Below, in pieces: positions 1 to 13,776 of a stretch of 64,000 bases of DNA. Origin of the DNA: Fistularia commersonii (taxonomy: Eukaryota; Chordata; Actinopteri; Syngnathiformes; Fistulariidae); assembly GCA_037954325.1 (NCBI GenBank), contig JBBMNZ010000019.1, positions 12,236,501 through 12,300,500 of the forward strand, read 5' to 3'. Numbering within the stretch: the stretch's first letter is position 1; every line of letters starts with the position of its first letter. The notes under the pieces are model-generated. The model had not been told where the DNA came from and did no database searches. It saw nothing but the letters and a program-made list of their open reading frames with translations. Both the position numbers and the translations under genes were made by a program.

Positions 1-1658
1 ACAATCTAAGAGTTCATACAGTGTGTGGGACTTTTTTCCTCTTTTTCCAATGCACCTGTTAGCAAAGTCAAAACAGGTTGCAGGAGTATTTTAATCTTTA
101 ATCCCGCTGGAGGGATTTAACCCGGAAGTTGCAAACCTCCTGCACTTCCTCCACAGCAGGCAACATGCCGCTCCGCCTGGAGAGAGGAGTCTAATCCTTA
201 TGCGATGCTGTGGTGGTCCACTGAAGGGAAAAACACACTTTTCTCCAAAACTACTGGACCGATTTCACACTTTTTCTCGAGGTTCAGGTAAGCCAAGAGA
301 AGCCCGGAGAACACTCGGACCCGAGGAAAATCACAAAGTTCTGTCATGGCCTTAAATGGGTTAATAAAACATCTAGAAAATGAAAACTTAGTTCACCGGA
401 GTGAGACTCAGCTACTGCTCTCGGTTGTGCTGACCTCAGTGAATTCGAATCTCGAATGCATAATTTCTGCTGGAGTCGGGGGGGGGATTTCATCAAAATC
501 CCTTAAAATGTGGAAAAAAAAAAAAAAAAAAAAAAAGGAGCCAATTTCAACAGGAACCCCTGCGGCATCACGGGTCCTTATAAAGTCTACAGTATTATCT
601 TTACACGTTTATTTTTATTTGGATCATAAAACACGAAGATTCAGTTCCAATGGACCCTACGGCGCATTTAGGGTACCGTATCCCGGTGAGATTTCGGGAC
701 GCTCGGTGCGGTTAGAAGGCCGGTCTAGCAGCCTCTTTAGTATTTACTCCCTCTAATCTCCCATGAGGCCTCGGGGTTGAGTGAGAAATGCGCCTGGGGG
801 CAAAATGGAGGGTAATTCACACTCAAACATGGAATTATACTGTTTCCATGCATGAAGCCTCTGAATAATTTACAGAATTCAATGGCTTAGCATTACTCAT
901 CTTATGTGTGCCGGTGCGTGCACACACACACACACACACACACACTCACAAACACACGGTGTGACACGCAGGTCTGGGACAGTCTGGACAGTAGTGAAGA
1001 TTTAGTCATCGCCCTCGCCTCGCCAATCTCTCAGTGGTGCATCACTAAATACAGCCCCTCTCATCTCATTCTTACTGACAGGCAGTGCAACATATAATTA
1101 CGTCCCCCTCCCTGAAACCAGGGCGGTAATCTAACACACTTCTCCGGCCGTTATTACAGAGACGCTGGCTTTTCTCTGCCCACACCTTCCCCTCAACCTC
1201 TCTCATTCAGCACTTGTTCTTTTCAGCTGAACTCTGATTTCTCCATCTCTACTTCTTCATCTCGCCCTGTATTCGTCCGCATTGAAAGGAGAGAGAGAAA
1301 AAGAGGGAGAAAGAAGGGGGGGGGGGGGGAAGCGCTCTGACATTAACGAGATTGCTTGTTAAGAAAGGAGGGAGGGCAGACCGGGGAGAGAGGAAGGTAA
1401 GGGGAGAATGGAGTGGCTGTAATTGGGAGGGTTTTTGAAAAGGAGAGAAAGAAAAGACAGAATTAGGTTTCTGCACGGGGCCTGTCTGAAAGTCTACGTG
1501 TGTGTCTGTCTATGTGTGTGTGTGTGTGTGTGTGTGTAGCAGTTACAGAAGGGACTAAATATAAGGTGAGAGAATGACTTGTTGGATTTCTGTAGAGGTG
1601 CTAAAGGTCAGACACACCTATCAATCAGGTTCATACAAAAGGGGGCCAGGTCTGGTTC

Positions 1659-1697
1659 CCCCGCCGCCGCCGCCGCCGCCACCGCCGCCGCCGCCGC
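1659..1697. repeat. (CCG)n trinucleotide repeat
   Basis: About twelve CCG units with one CCA interruption, in a segment with no supported exon. The frames giving Pro or Ala runs are artefacts. Confidence 0.9.
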
Positions 1698-3297
1698 TCC
1701 CTCCATCCTCCCTTCCAGACAAAGAAACACTGTACAGTCGCAGGCTCCTGGAGACTATTTCCTCCCGGTGCTTGCAGCCGGTGCACCGTCAGCGGGACCC
1801 ATTACGGAAATGTATTTCACTGACATTTCACTTCTCGTCCGGCTCCGCGATGCCAGACGTATCCTGCGGAGACGGCTCGCTTTATGGTAACATAAAGGAA
1901 CGGGGACTCCTTTTCTCAGCACGGATGAAAATATTTACCCTTTCGCCCGACGTATCGAGCTTGGAGGATGTATTCTCTTCATAATGGGATTTTTAGGGAC
2001 TTTCGAATCGTTTTCAGGTCATTATACATTCTACTACATTGATGGAAACCGATATCTTAGTGTCTACACCAGCGAGCCACCCGAAAGATGCCTGTGTGTG
2101 GCTAAAAAGCACGGGGGCTTTGCATTTCTTAATGTGGAAATTTGTGCCAATAGATGTGTGTATGGATGTGTGTGTAAGTCTGTGTAATCCCTCGCTATGG
2201 GATGCCCTGCCTTCTTCCCGTGCCAGATGAGGAGATATTCTGCCAAATTCGACGGGCAAGTGAGCTGCCAAATGCAAACATACACTCGCAGCCACACATT
2301 GGGATCATACACTGGCATGTGATGCGTGCATATAGGACACAAAGAGATGTGTGTGTGTGTTTGTATGCGCGCGCATGTGTGTGTGTGTGTGGTAGTGGTC
2401 TGCTCGAAAGGCTATTTTTATGAGGACCAGTTTGACAAGAAGGGAGGATACTAAATGGAAAGTATCGATATTCTCGGAGCGGAGAGCATTTGTGGTGAAA
2501 AAGTGCACACACGCCGACGTGACACTGCGTCCGAACGAAACCGCAGGACCCTGCCCTGACGTCAGCCCACCACGCAACAAAATTGTAAAATGTGACAAAG
2601 CTGTTTCACCGGAGGTGGATACGGCGCTATGACGACCCTCTCCCCGCAATGTCAATCACGGTTAATATTAACAAATAAAGTCACTATGATCTGTTATGTA
2701 AACAGAGAGCAATTGCAAGAGTGGCAATGCAAGAATATTTTTTTTTTCTTTCCCATCACATAAAGCAAAACACATTCTGGAGGCAAAAGCAAAAGAACGC
2801 GTCCCACTCAAAGGTCAAGTGAACCATCCAACAGTGTGCCTGGAAGTGAGACATGACTTTCTCCTGCCTTTTCCAAAGGAGGTCCCGACGGTAAAAGAGT
2901 TGAAGGAAAGAAACCTCTTGTCCTAATGTAGCTAAAGCCAGTTTTTATACTTCCTTGATTTTTCTTTTTTATTTCACTGAAGTGTTTTTCAGATGGACGT
3001 TACTCAACTTAAGTTTTTTTTTTCTTCTGCTGTAATTTAACAGAAAAGTGTTCTCAAAATCCCATCCCTCTTTGCAAAATAAACCATTAAATCGCCGTTA
3101 AGAGAATAACGATGGCCCACCGGTGCTTTAGTCTTTCAGAAAGAGTTAAGTTAGAATTTAAGGATAAATTTATATGCATGGAATGACAACATGTAATATT
3201 TAGGCCAAACCATCAAGCCCTTGCATGTATGTCAAGGAGTGTCCTCACAAGGATAGATGTACGAGTTTATGTTCGTGTGTGTCTTTACACCCACCCC

Positions 3298-3300
<3 letters not shown>

Positions 3301-3382
<82 letters not shown>
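3301..3382. repeat. (CA)n microsatellite, 82 bp, longest in the window
   Basis: This is an uninterrupted CA dinucleotide array. The overlapping open frame encoding a His-Thr run is an artefact of the repeat. Confidence 0.95.
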
Positions 3383-3385
<3 letters not shown>

Positions 3386-5132
3386 GCTAGATGTAGGCAG
3401 GTTTATTCTGGTCTATAGGTCTGGAAGAAATGTAGGGGGATTAGAGAAAGGGCCCACAGAGAGGTAGATGGAGAAGCAGGAGGGCTGCTGGAAGGATGGA
3501 GTGGCTGAGGATGAAGAAGAAGGGAGTGAGAAACAGATGAAAACGTAAATGAAAGATAGACGGGCAAACACAGATGGAAACCGGAGAGGGAGGTGCGATG
3601 ACAGTGGAATAAAAGCAGGCCAAGCCGGTGCTATGAAACAGTTAACTCCATGCTTTAATGCCACGGGATGGATTATCTCTACCTCTCTGTTTCTTCCCCC
3701 AACACCGCCTCCTCTTCCCCCAATCTCTCCATTGTGTGCTGCTATAGAGCAGCGGCGGGTGAGGTGGATTGGGTAGCGGGGGGGGGGGGGTGAAAGAAAT
3801 TCCCTCTCTTTTTCTTTCTCCAACTAAATTAATAATATGAAGCTCTCTATCCCGCTCAGCTTGCTTTATCCCTTTATTCCCCCCCCCCCTTCCCCGCTTT
3901 ATCTCTGAGTATTCCTTGATTCTATTATTCCCTTGGTTGTATGCTTGAGTTATAGTATATATGTGTGTGTGTGTGTATGTGCGTGTGTGCACGTGTGTGT
4001 GAATGTAAACCAAACTGAGCTTGACAAGTTTTTTTATTACTCTTTTTTTTCTGCTGGTGAGAGCAGAAAGAGAGAACGGGTGTGGAAATCAAGAGGTGGA
4101 CGCAAACATGACGATGGAGAAAATAAAGGGTGGGGGTTGAGAGGGAGGTCTATGCAGAGGCGTGATAACCTAAACTAAACTTACTATTGGTCCTTTTTTA
4201 TCCATCATATCCAAAATATCTTAAATTCAACTATCTACTTAAAACTTTTGGTCTTTCCTGGTGTTTTCTTGATCATGTCTCACTAAAAAAATCTGATTCA
4301 TATTATATGTGTAAATTATACAATTAGTTTGTTATATTACAATCCCGGCATGAGAACAGCCTTGTCTTTTTACTAATATCGGTCGATATCGGTGCTGAGA
4401 TGGAGATACTGACCACAGTTGATGATGTAACCGCTTTGAAAAAAATTCTGATTAATGATAAATTCTGATAAATTTCTGTTAAAAGTTGCTTAGAATGTCA
4501 ATTGGGTCATAAATATAGATGATTAAGATCTTGTAATTCATCCAAGGAATATCATCCAAAATTATCATTCAACCTGGTTGCAGAAATCGTTCGTACTTTT
4601 TATGTTATATATTTAATAACAGTGAAAACCTTTTTTTCCCGATTTGAACCTTCCCTCATATGACCCCCTTTGCTAATTCCTATCTCCTCTACAACAACCC
4701 ATAATTACCTTCACCAAGAAAGTTATGTTTTCAACCCATGTCTGCTCTGTCTGGTAGCAGGATTACCCCCAGTAGCTCCAGCCAAGGAGGAACACATTTT
4801 AAATTTGCGGGTAGATCCATTTAACACAAAAAAAAAACAGCATTCCTCCCACGCCCCACCCCACCCCACCTGCCATCGCTACTGGCAAAGGTCTGTGCTC
4901 CGCAGCGAGCGCTCCCGATGCGAAATAGAAAATATTAATAGTGCTTCATGCGCACAAATTTTCTGCTGGCTCCGGTGCAGTCACTCACTTTACGGTTAGA
5001 GAACTTTGGAGGTGTTAGCAGAAATCCTAGCTCTCTCTTTGCTCGCTAACAGGCTTGCTGGAACCCTTGTGGCTTATTTGAGTAGGAAACACATGAAAGT
5101 GGCAGCGCAGGCTAAAACGGAGTGGTCGTACG

Positions 5133-5133
<1 letters not shown>

Positions 5134-5180
<47 letters not shown>
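5134..5180. repeat. (TG)n microsatellite
   Basis: This TG array has a second one at 5319-5357. The interval between them is CpG-poor unique sequence. Confidence 0.93.
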
Positions 5181-5181
<1 letters not shown>

Positions 5182-5318
5182 ATACACGCACCTTGGCTGT
5201 CAGTGCCATTTCCAGATGTTTTGAATCTGGATCCTCCAGGAGATTCAGCCTCACCTCCTGTCATTCTCCTCCTTGTGTTTCTGGTTTCCTCTCCTCTCCC
5301 TTTTATGTGTGTGCACGC

Positions 5319-5358
<40 letters not shown>

Positions 5359-7913
5359 AACCTGTCTTTCTCCAATGCTTTACACACCACATCTACCCCA
5401 TATCAATCCCATCTGGATAGGAGATCACTCTGTGTTATGTTCTTCCAGAGGTTCCTTCCATACCCTCCAACACCAAATTGCAACCCCCTCCCGGTCGCTT
5501 TGGGGGAAAATCATTGATGTATCAATGAGTTTTGGCCCCGATTCGAGCGCCGCTCCTTGCCCTCGCTTCCCGCCCCGCCTCCCTTCCCTCAGCGTCACTC
5601 TCCTGCCAGTGGATGTCTTTAATCGGGGTGTCAATCACAGTGCCTTGCACGGAAGAGAATGAAGCTTAATCCAATGCGAGATACACGAGATAATACAGCT
5701 GTTAAAACCATCAGCCGCCTGCGAGATAACAACCCTGTCACCCACATTAAGTCACTCTTTCTCTCTCTCTCTTTCCATTTCTGCCTCGCTTTTTACTCCC
5801 TGTCAATGTGTAATCTTGCCGACTTAATGGTAAAATGAATGGTTGTTAAAGCTCGGCATCTCGTCTTGTTATTTTTTCTTTTTTTTTTTTTGTTCCCCAT
5901 CCAAATTGAAGTCTCTTTGCATCTCAGTCTCCTTCAGGGTTATTAACATTAACAAGGAGCCCGACTGGAGCCATGAAAAACACTTTCGGACAAAATGAAA
6001 TGAGATTTGAAATTGTGGTACAAAAACATAAAATTAAATCTGGGGGAAAAATAGATTGAAAGAGAAGAGAGAGAGAGAGAGAGTCGCTCTTTTGCCAAAG
6101 AACACGATTAAATACCTGATGCCAAATTAGAGAGGACTTTTATGCATTAAAATGAATTTACAATAGTAAATCAAAGCTATAACCAATTTGAATATAACAT
6201 AATCTTTAAGACAACTCCAAATTGAGCAATAAAGAGGCCAAAACCGTGAAAACCCCCGGACTCTTTGAAGATGGAGCCACATTCCTCCCAGGGGTGTCAG
6301 ATTAAAGTTGCCAGATTATTCGACGGATTGGGGCGGATCAAGCAGTTAAAATCCTGCAACGAACCACGACCTACTGGTCCGACCGGTCCTGATCCTTTCT
6401 GAGCCAGGAAGCGTGGGAGATGGAGAAGAGGGGAGCGAAGCTGGAGAGTGACGTTAAAAAAAAAAAAAAATTTAAAAAAAGGAGGCGACCGATAAAGCCG
6501 GACCGCAGGTGGGCGAAGCGGTTATCGGAGTCGAGGAGTGAAAGCTGGTCCGAACATTGACAGGCGTTTAAACTAAACATACTTTGAACAGACAGAGATG
6601 GAGAGATAGTCGGCCGGGAATTAATGGAGGCCGCCACAGAGCGGGGCTTCTGTCAGCACCCGCAGCAGCCAATGGGAGCTGCGGTCTGATTTAAAGTGGC
6701 GTGGTTAAGGACAGATAAGAGCGGGCCGCCAGCCATTTCTCACATTTGTGGGAGAGGTGACATTTAGCCAGATGAGAGCGCCCGTGTGTTGTAAGGGCGC
6801 AAAAGCCGAGATAAAGGACAAAAAGTTTTTAAATGGGCGGATGGTGGCTTGTTTGTAGAAAAAAAAAAAAAAAGAAACAATCTTGAACCGTGTTTACGCG
6901 GATGCGAGGTTGTTTATCTCTGGTAGGGGTGAACTTATTAGTCAATAATAAAAGTTAATAAGCTCAGGTTGTGATCGGATGACAAAAAACAAGCGATGTC
7001 AAGTCTTGTTTTTTTTGCTTTTGTTTTTGAAATTTAACGCCGATCTTTGTCTGGTTGAAGAAAGAAAATGACAAAAATCACAATATAATCAAATTTGGAT
7101 AGTGATCTCTTATATATCTAATGAAATGCGTTCCAGTTCTTGAATATTTGTCACACTTGAATTTATTTTCTTCGTCCTTTCATTTTCAACACCACTTTGT
7201 TTAAATAATCTGTCCTGTTAAAATAAAACAGCCAGTGCCAGTTAACCACGTGACTTCTATAACTTTTTGTCCTCTTGTCATCTTTTTATTGATTACATAA
7301 GTTTAGAAGTTTGCATATATATAAGGTTTTTCGGGGGCCAGATCTACGGACTGTGTGCTTCGTATCTCCGGAATAAACTGAAAAGATCATCTCTTTTGAC
7401 ACAGACTTGAGAAAGTGCTGACAAACTTCACTTTTTCTGCGTACGCGTGCATGCATGCGTGTGTGTGTGTGTGTGTGTGTGTGGGACCCCTGTTCAACCT
7501 CCTTTCTAACAACACACAAACACCTGTCTCTTGTCTCGGTGAGAAATAACGGACATGTGGCATGAAGAGATAGAGTAAGAGCAAGAAGGGGTTTAGAGAG
7601 AAAGAAACAGGGGCTTAGGGACAGAGGGAGGACAGGAACGGAGGGTGGATGGATGTAAGACGGATGGAAAGTCCGAGATAAACTAAGCTTCAGTCAGCAA
7701 AACAAAATTTGTGCTGGTGGGGAGACGGACTTTGTAGCGAGAGGACGCGGGACAAGGTTGGCCCGACGGAGGAAAATGGGCAAAGGCGGGAGAAAACGAG
7801 GGGAAAATGACAAGAATGAGTTATGAGAGGGTGAAAAGGCAATGGGCGGAATAAGGAGGGGTGAGGGGGAGGGTCTATTGGTTCATAATCCCCTTACAGA
7901 CAGCTTTGTTGAG

Positions 7914-7923
7914 TGATTGACAG
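7914..7923 (+). promoter_or_regulatory. PBX-MEIS/PREP composite site TGATTGACAG
   Basis: This is an exact match to the TGATTGACAG decamer bound by PBX with MEIS or PREP. It lies in efnb3 intron 1, upstream of a CpG-bearing stretch. The nine-base core also occurs at 2650-2658 and 5629-5637 (minus strand) in the same intron. Regulatory use is inferred from the motif alone. Confidence 0.35.
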
Positions 7924-8643
7924 CCCGGCGTGCCGCATTAGAGACCCAGCGCGGTGGGGGGAACGTCATGACTGAAGGGATTATCTCCCCGTTGGCTTAC
8001 AACTCCCTCCCCACCCCCCCATACCACCTCATCACCACTTCATCACCCCACCCCTCCCTCCTCGGCGGGGTCAAGTGGCGCTGGCCGGATTCTGTTGTGT
8101 TTACGCTTCTCTTTTCACGCTCGCGCAGAAAACTTGCTTTGTGCGGCGTGATTGTGTTGTTTTGCGAATAACACTTAATGCCACGGGGAGGAGGAGGGGG
8201 GGGGGGGGGGGGATACGCCAACCCACGCAGGCCATGTACACAAATGTACGCGCCCACGCATGACACATGCCACACAAACAAGTGAGCGCACACACACATA
8301 CACGGCTATTCAGTACACAAGGGCATCATGAAGCACTTAAATAAAATCTTGAAGAAATTCTTTTTTTTTTTTTTTTTTTTTGCAAGCTAAGTGGCACCTA
8401 ACAGAGTTAGCTGTCCGCCACATGAGTGATTCAATTTAACCGGGGGACATAAAGGGATAGCAAACGTTTTGATTAAAATGAGATTTAAAATCAAATATAG
8501 CTGAGTCATACCACTTATGCAAAGGAGAAGTATAGTTTGGACTGATTCCGCTGCAGCTCCGAGAAAAGATAATGCATTTGATTTACAAAGTGCCAGGATG
8601 CAACACATTCACGACTGGACGTGCCGCAGTGCTCAGGTGCACG

Positions 8644-8679
<36 letters not shown>

Positions 8680-9449
8680 TTCAGCGGCCACCCAAGACTC
8701 AGAGGCTCCAGATGGGTTAGCAAAGGTTCCCACTCGGTTCTTGCAATTACATTCCAAGACGTCGTCATGTCAGTTTCAACCGCGACCTGGACGCTTTGTA
8801 CTTATTTGCTTGTTTTAAATTTGTTTCCTAACGAATTGTCGGGAGGCTTTTAAATTGTTCCGCGTAATTATTTAATATTAATAAATTAATTAATAATAAC
8901 AATTGTCCCCCCACTGGTTTTTAGGTTAAGTGATTTTGAAAGCACTATGAAAGCGAAGACTTGCCTATTTACAATATTTTTTAAGATTATTTCATGGTTT
9001 TCCACTACTGTGATGAAGGGATTTTTGGTAGATTTCCTCTAAAATTCTAAGTGGTTTTCTTGTTCATATTTCATGTCAGTGTAAAAAGTTAATCACTATT
9101 TTGATTTTTTATTTTGGTTTGTTTTTGTTTTTGCATGGCAAAGCTTGACTTTTTGCACCTTTATCAATTGTGGCGCTCCCTTAAAATCACGATTTCGGTA
9201 ATTGGAAGGAATTTTCTTCTTTCTTTATGACCGATTTATTTTCAAGTAACTATTACACAGTGAGAATTAATTTCTTCATTTTCTTCGGTCATTTCCTGTT
9301 CTTTCAAAATAAATTTTTCCGATGAATACAGATGACACCTCTGGATATTTGGACTTTTTACTGTATTTTCCATGAACAGATCCATCATTCTTCAGGGTTA
9401 GGTAAGCAGTGAAGTGCAAAAAGCATAGCAGCTGTGTGCATATGAGAAG

Positions 9450-9480
<31 letters not shown>

Positions 9481-10148
9481 TTGTCCAAAACACAGGACCA
9501 CACAGTTATCATAACCGAAATAGGCATCCCTCCCAAATCTGCACGCACACGAATCCACGAAGAAGACAAATGCACATGTTGTGCAAAGTGACCCGCACTA
9601 GCGCTCATCCATCACTGCAAACCAAAGAACACAGGGGAGAGAGAGGCTGTTGAAAGGAAAGGCTTTTGCCCCCCTGGTGAAGGAGCATTCTTCTGGGAGA
9701 GGGGGAGGAACGAATGGATGGAGGAAAGAAAGAAAGGGAAAAAAGGAGAGTGCTCGATCCACCCCCATCCCCGCTTCTCCTCCTTCCCCTACCCCGACCC
9801 TCCAGGACCTGCAGTACATCTGCACTCCGGCGGAGGCCGATAAAAAAAGTTTTTTTTTCAAAGTGAGCCGACGAGGTGGATAATGGGGGAATGGTTTCCT
9901 GATTCCCTGTTCAGATTGTGTGTATGTGCACGCGCGTGTGTGTGTGTGTGTGTGTGTCGGCGCGCCGCTTGACATGTGACTGGCAAATTACTTTAACACT
10001 GCAGTGACGTGCAATCATGATTATTCATCCTGTCTTCACTACAGAAGAGCCCATTTACTGCTGGACGCCGATGAGCGAGTGAGGAGCCAGCAGATCAAAA
10101 AAAAAAAAAAAAAAACCACCCACAAAGAAGATGAGGAACAAAAGGAGT

Positions 10149-10151
10149 TGT

Positions 10152-10182
<31 letters not shown>

Positions 10183-10187
10183 GGGGG
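10149..10187. repeat. TG tract fused to a long G homopolymer
   Basis: A TG dinucleotide array passes directly into about 21 consecutive G residues. The G run could form quadruplex structure. Length errors in assembly are likely here. Confidence 0.85.
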
Positions 10188-12675
10188 CAAAAAAGCATTA
10201 GATTAGAGATCTAATGCAGAAAGCAATGAAGTTTACTGTCTGACGACGAGCTGTGACATGATAATAAGAGAAAGGAAAGTTGCAGGCGACACGAGAGAAC
10301 GTGAAAGACAAAAGATATGAAGTGGGGGATTAGCGCGCAGAAGAGGGTTGTTTTTTTTTTTTTTACAGACGACGAGAGAGACGAGTGTGTGTGAGGGCTT
10401 TCAGTGGAAGCTCTGGGAGGGCAGCTCTTTTGTTTGTGGGGAGCGGTGGGAGGAGGATGAAGTGAAAGAGAGAGTGGAGAAGAAGTGAGGGATATGCTTC
10501 AGTTGGGGGGTGGGGATGTGTGGGGGGGCACGCTCAAGAAACTCAACCTTCTGCTTGGACTTCTTCCAGCTCTGGCAGCAATAATATTTCTCATCTGTGC
10601 ATGTGTGTGTGTGTGTGTGTGTGTGCGTGTGTGTGTGCGCGGCTGCTGGAGTGCGTTAATGCTAACTGTGCGACAGGGCGACACGGTGGAAGGGTTGGAA
10701 AAAAAAAAAGGAGACGGTCAACAGCCGATCCACTTCACTGCACGTTTTACGTAAGATGGATATTGTTAGACCTCCATGTCCGGGATGACGAAAAAAAAAG
10801 TTGGAGACTCCGTATGCCGCGCAAACGCCAACATCGCCGAGTAATCTTTGCTTTCGGGCCGGGCCTTAAATCGTCGCTTCAGGTGAAACGGTCCGTCGGG
10901 CGCGTCCGATGTCGGGACAAGAGAGATAAACCCTCGTTTGAGTATGACAAGCGTTCATTTTCGAGTCTACGCGATCCAGATTTGAAACCCGCGAGGCTGG
11001 ATCCTCTTCTAACACAATCTGCCAAAAAGAACGGCATAAAGCTTCGACTGAGTGCGCAGTTTGCCGTCTCGCAGATTAAACTCTTTAGGGAAAAGCTTTG
11101 CTCGGTTCCGTACACTCATATCATTTGCGGTATGGCAGGTTTACTTGGGCAGGTGTGATTTTTTTCTTTTCTTTTATAGCTTACAGCGGCTAACGTTAGC
11201 TTATCTCATCAATATTTTAGCGAAGGAAAACTTATTTCTACAGCTAGTTTTCAACTTTATAAGTGGTTGTGCGTGTGCTGAGGGCATGTTTAAAGATTTA
11301 TAATCATCTTGTCATTTTTGCGTTGTGACTTATCCCCTGACGGGACAAGATAAATGTTGATATTTGGTTGAACGGTCGGCTGCGATAGCTGCCGAACAAC
11401 CGTCAACCGTCAGTACGATGACAATGTTTAGATCCAAAATATGCTAAATATCTTTTATTACTTTTACTTTCGACACCGGACTCTGAAAAAAGACTTTTAA
11501 ATCAATGAAATGTTGATACTTCAACCAAAACTAAAGGTCCTAAACCAAATTAATTACAGAAATGAAATACTATTGAATGATTCAATTCTCATGTTGTGGA
11601 ATTTCACACACAAATTCACACCATTTAAGAAACAAAAAATTATGTATAGTTTGAACTAATGTAATTTCAAGATAAAAGTGGGAGTAAATATTTCTTTAAA
11701 AGGACTTGTTTGGAATTCAGTGGCAGAAGACACTTTTCGTTTTGACACGGACTTCAGGAAATAATTGGCCCATTTTCCAGACAAGTTATGTTTAAGTTCT
11801 TTTTCTATTACGGCCTGCAATATTTTAAACTGACCAAGAAAAAAAGAAAAAAAAATTTAAAAAATAAAAGTACCACTGTGGGAGCAATTTTGATGAACAA
11901 TAGCTGGCAGTGGTGAAAATGGCAGGAAAACCAATCGCATTTCCTGTGACCGCTTCATAATAAAAGCCATCTCGTGCCAAATCAATGCTTTTAATTTGGA
12001 ACCGGGGCGGTCGGAAAAGTTTGGCTTTCATTCGCAGAAACCTAATACAGCATTTGTTGCTGAGGACACTCGACATCTTCGGTCTGTAATAACTGCAAAT
12101 GCCAGGCCTTTCATCAAGCTTTCATTTAATCTTCTCATCCCTTTGCTGCAGGAACTTGATGAGGGATGATTCCCAAAATATCTAACCATTCCATAATGAT
12201 TGTACAAGTTATTTTGGGCGAAATTCATACTAATCAAATTGTTTCTCCCGTGACCTTTGCTGAACATCCGTGAGAAGAATAAGCGGAAAAAAAAAAAAAA
12301 AAATCGAAATTTAACCTAACTGTGCTTACCCATTATTATTTCTTTTCAATTCGGGCCAAAAAAAAGGGACTTTCCATCTCCGTAAGCAATCTCCGAAAAA
12401 CCACACAGGTAACTTTTGATTCCATCACATGCGGCCAGAACATTCCAAAATTAAGAATTAATCTTAATCTTACATTTCCATCTTAATCTTGCAAATCTAA
12501 CATCAATCCTACTCAGGTTCTATTTAATGAAGAACGTAAGCATGAGTTTTCCTTGCTCTGCTAGCCAAGGTCAGCTTCCCAAAAGACTAACTACGATGGG
12601 CTAATGCCAAAGCCAGATGGGCTACACTCACTGTAAGGTCTTTTAACTCCTAATTAGAACTACGTGTACGTGCGT

Positions 12676-12709
<34 letters not shown>

Positions 12710-12949
12710 CCACTCATTCTCTTGCACAAGCATCAGAGGAGAGCGCATGAAGCATGGAAAAATAATCAAGATGCTGGAAGCAAAGACACCAGGCAACAAA
12801 AGATCCGCGCTACGGCGATAGGCCTGCTCTCGCTGGCATCGCCAATACAATTGTTTGTAATACCGTCTGGTTTTTTTTCAGGGAAGGGTTTCGTTGCCAG
12901 GTGGAGCATCTTCGCATCGTCATCATCTTCGATCCATCGGACCATAAAT

Positions 12950-13145
12950 TGACTTCGTTTATATAGCACTTTCGTCGCCTCACGGTTTCCAAGCGTTTTA
13001 CGCAAAACAGCGTTCACCTTTTTTACACACACCGAGCAGAACTGCCACGCGAGGCACTAATCGGACCATCGGGAACAACCGGGAGGGTCGGTATCTTACC
13101 CGAGCGTGCAGACAGGAGGAGCCGGGGATCGAATCACCAAATCTT
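12950..13145. repeat. Teleost interspersed repeat (tatatagcactttc ... gccggggatcgaatcaccaa)
   Basis: The landmarks ttatatagcactttcgtcgc, ccaagcgttttacgc, gaggcactaatcgg, ggtcggtatcttacccgagc and gccggggatcgaatcacca occur in the order of a well-known teleost repeat whose end resembles a tRNA B box. It lies in efnb3 intron 1 and is among the few transposon-like pieces there. Confidence 0.6.
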
Positions 13146-13714
13146 CTTTGGTGTTGGTTTTAACAATGTTCATTAATGAACATTGAAGTAATTTCCTGCT
13201 AATTTCCGGATTTTTTTTCTCTCGGATTTTAATTGAATAATATTAATTCAGTCATTAACTACACCGCTTATCCTGCACTCAGGGTTGCGGTATGATAAAA
13301 TATTGCGATTTTATTTTATTTTTCAGTGGGGGGTTAATTGCAGATATATTTGTGTCCTTTTGCCAGGATTATTTAGAAACCATACCCTGTCCATTTACTG
13401 AGACTAAAGGATAGATGGCAGATCAGCGGGAATTAATAAATCATTTTCTCCTACAAGAGAAGACAAGAACTGTTAGCAGGTGAAAAAAAAAACAGATTTT
13501 TACTGGACAATGATTCATCATTGCAAGTAGAAAGCAAAAGTGTGTATCACAATTTGACAATTAAAAAAAGAAGAAAAGTTTCATATCATAGTTAGTTAGT
13601 CTCTATCTGATACGTTTCGATTTATTGCCCAGCCCTAATTAATCCATTAATCATTGCAACTCTACAGGAAACGAACCTCTGCAGGATCCCATCCATAATA
13701 CACGCAGCACATGG

Positions 13715-13716
<2 letters not shown>

Positions 13717-13750
<34 letters not shown>

Positions 13751-13776
13751 GCACACACACACACACACACACACAC
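13717..13776. repeat. (CA)n microsatellite with CG interruption
   Basis: Two CA arrays are joined by a cgcgca interruption. This is one of about 25 CA/TG tracts between 900 and 28000. Others start near 918, 1514, 7456, 8650, 9450, 9931, 10598, 12676, 14472, 15059, 16493, 16972, 17178, 17566, 18897, 21761, 24280, 25515, 27239, 27531 and 27646. Confidence 0.9.

Noticed and set aside
100..287. Plus-strand 5' UTR-like exon ending at a GTAAGC donor near the left edge
   Set aside because: It holds only a short upstream-type frame (about 10 codons). No downstream exon could be linked to it, and it would lie inside the antisense efnb3 intron.
5112..5517. Several Cys-Val and His-Thr rich frames as small cysteine-rich proteins
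   Set aside because: They are direct translations of (TG)n and (CA)n tracts.
10520..11158. 212-codon plus-strand frame as a gene
   Set aside because: Its first third is a TG-microsatellite Cys-Val run and an A homopolymer, and the rest is CpG-rich DNA without recognisable domains. It is kept only as a CpG-island observation.
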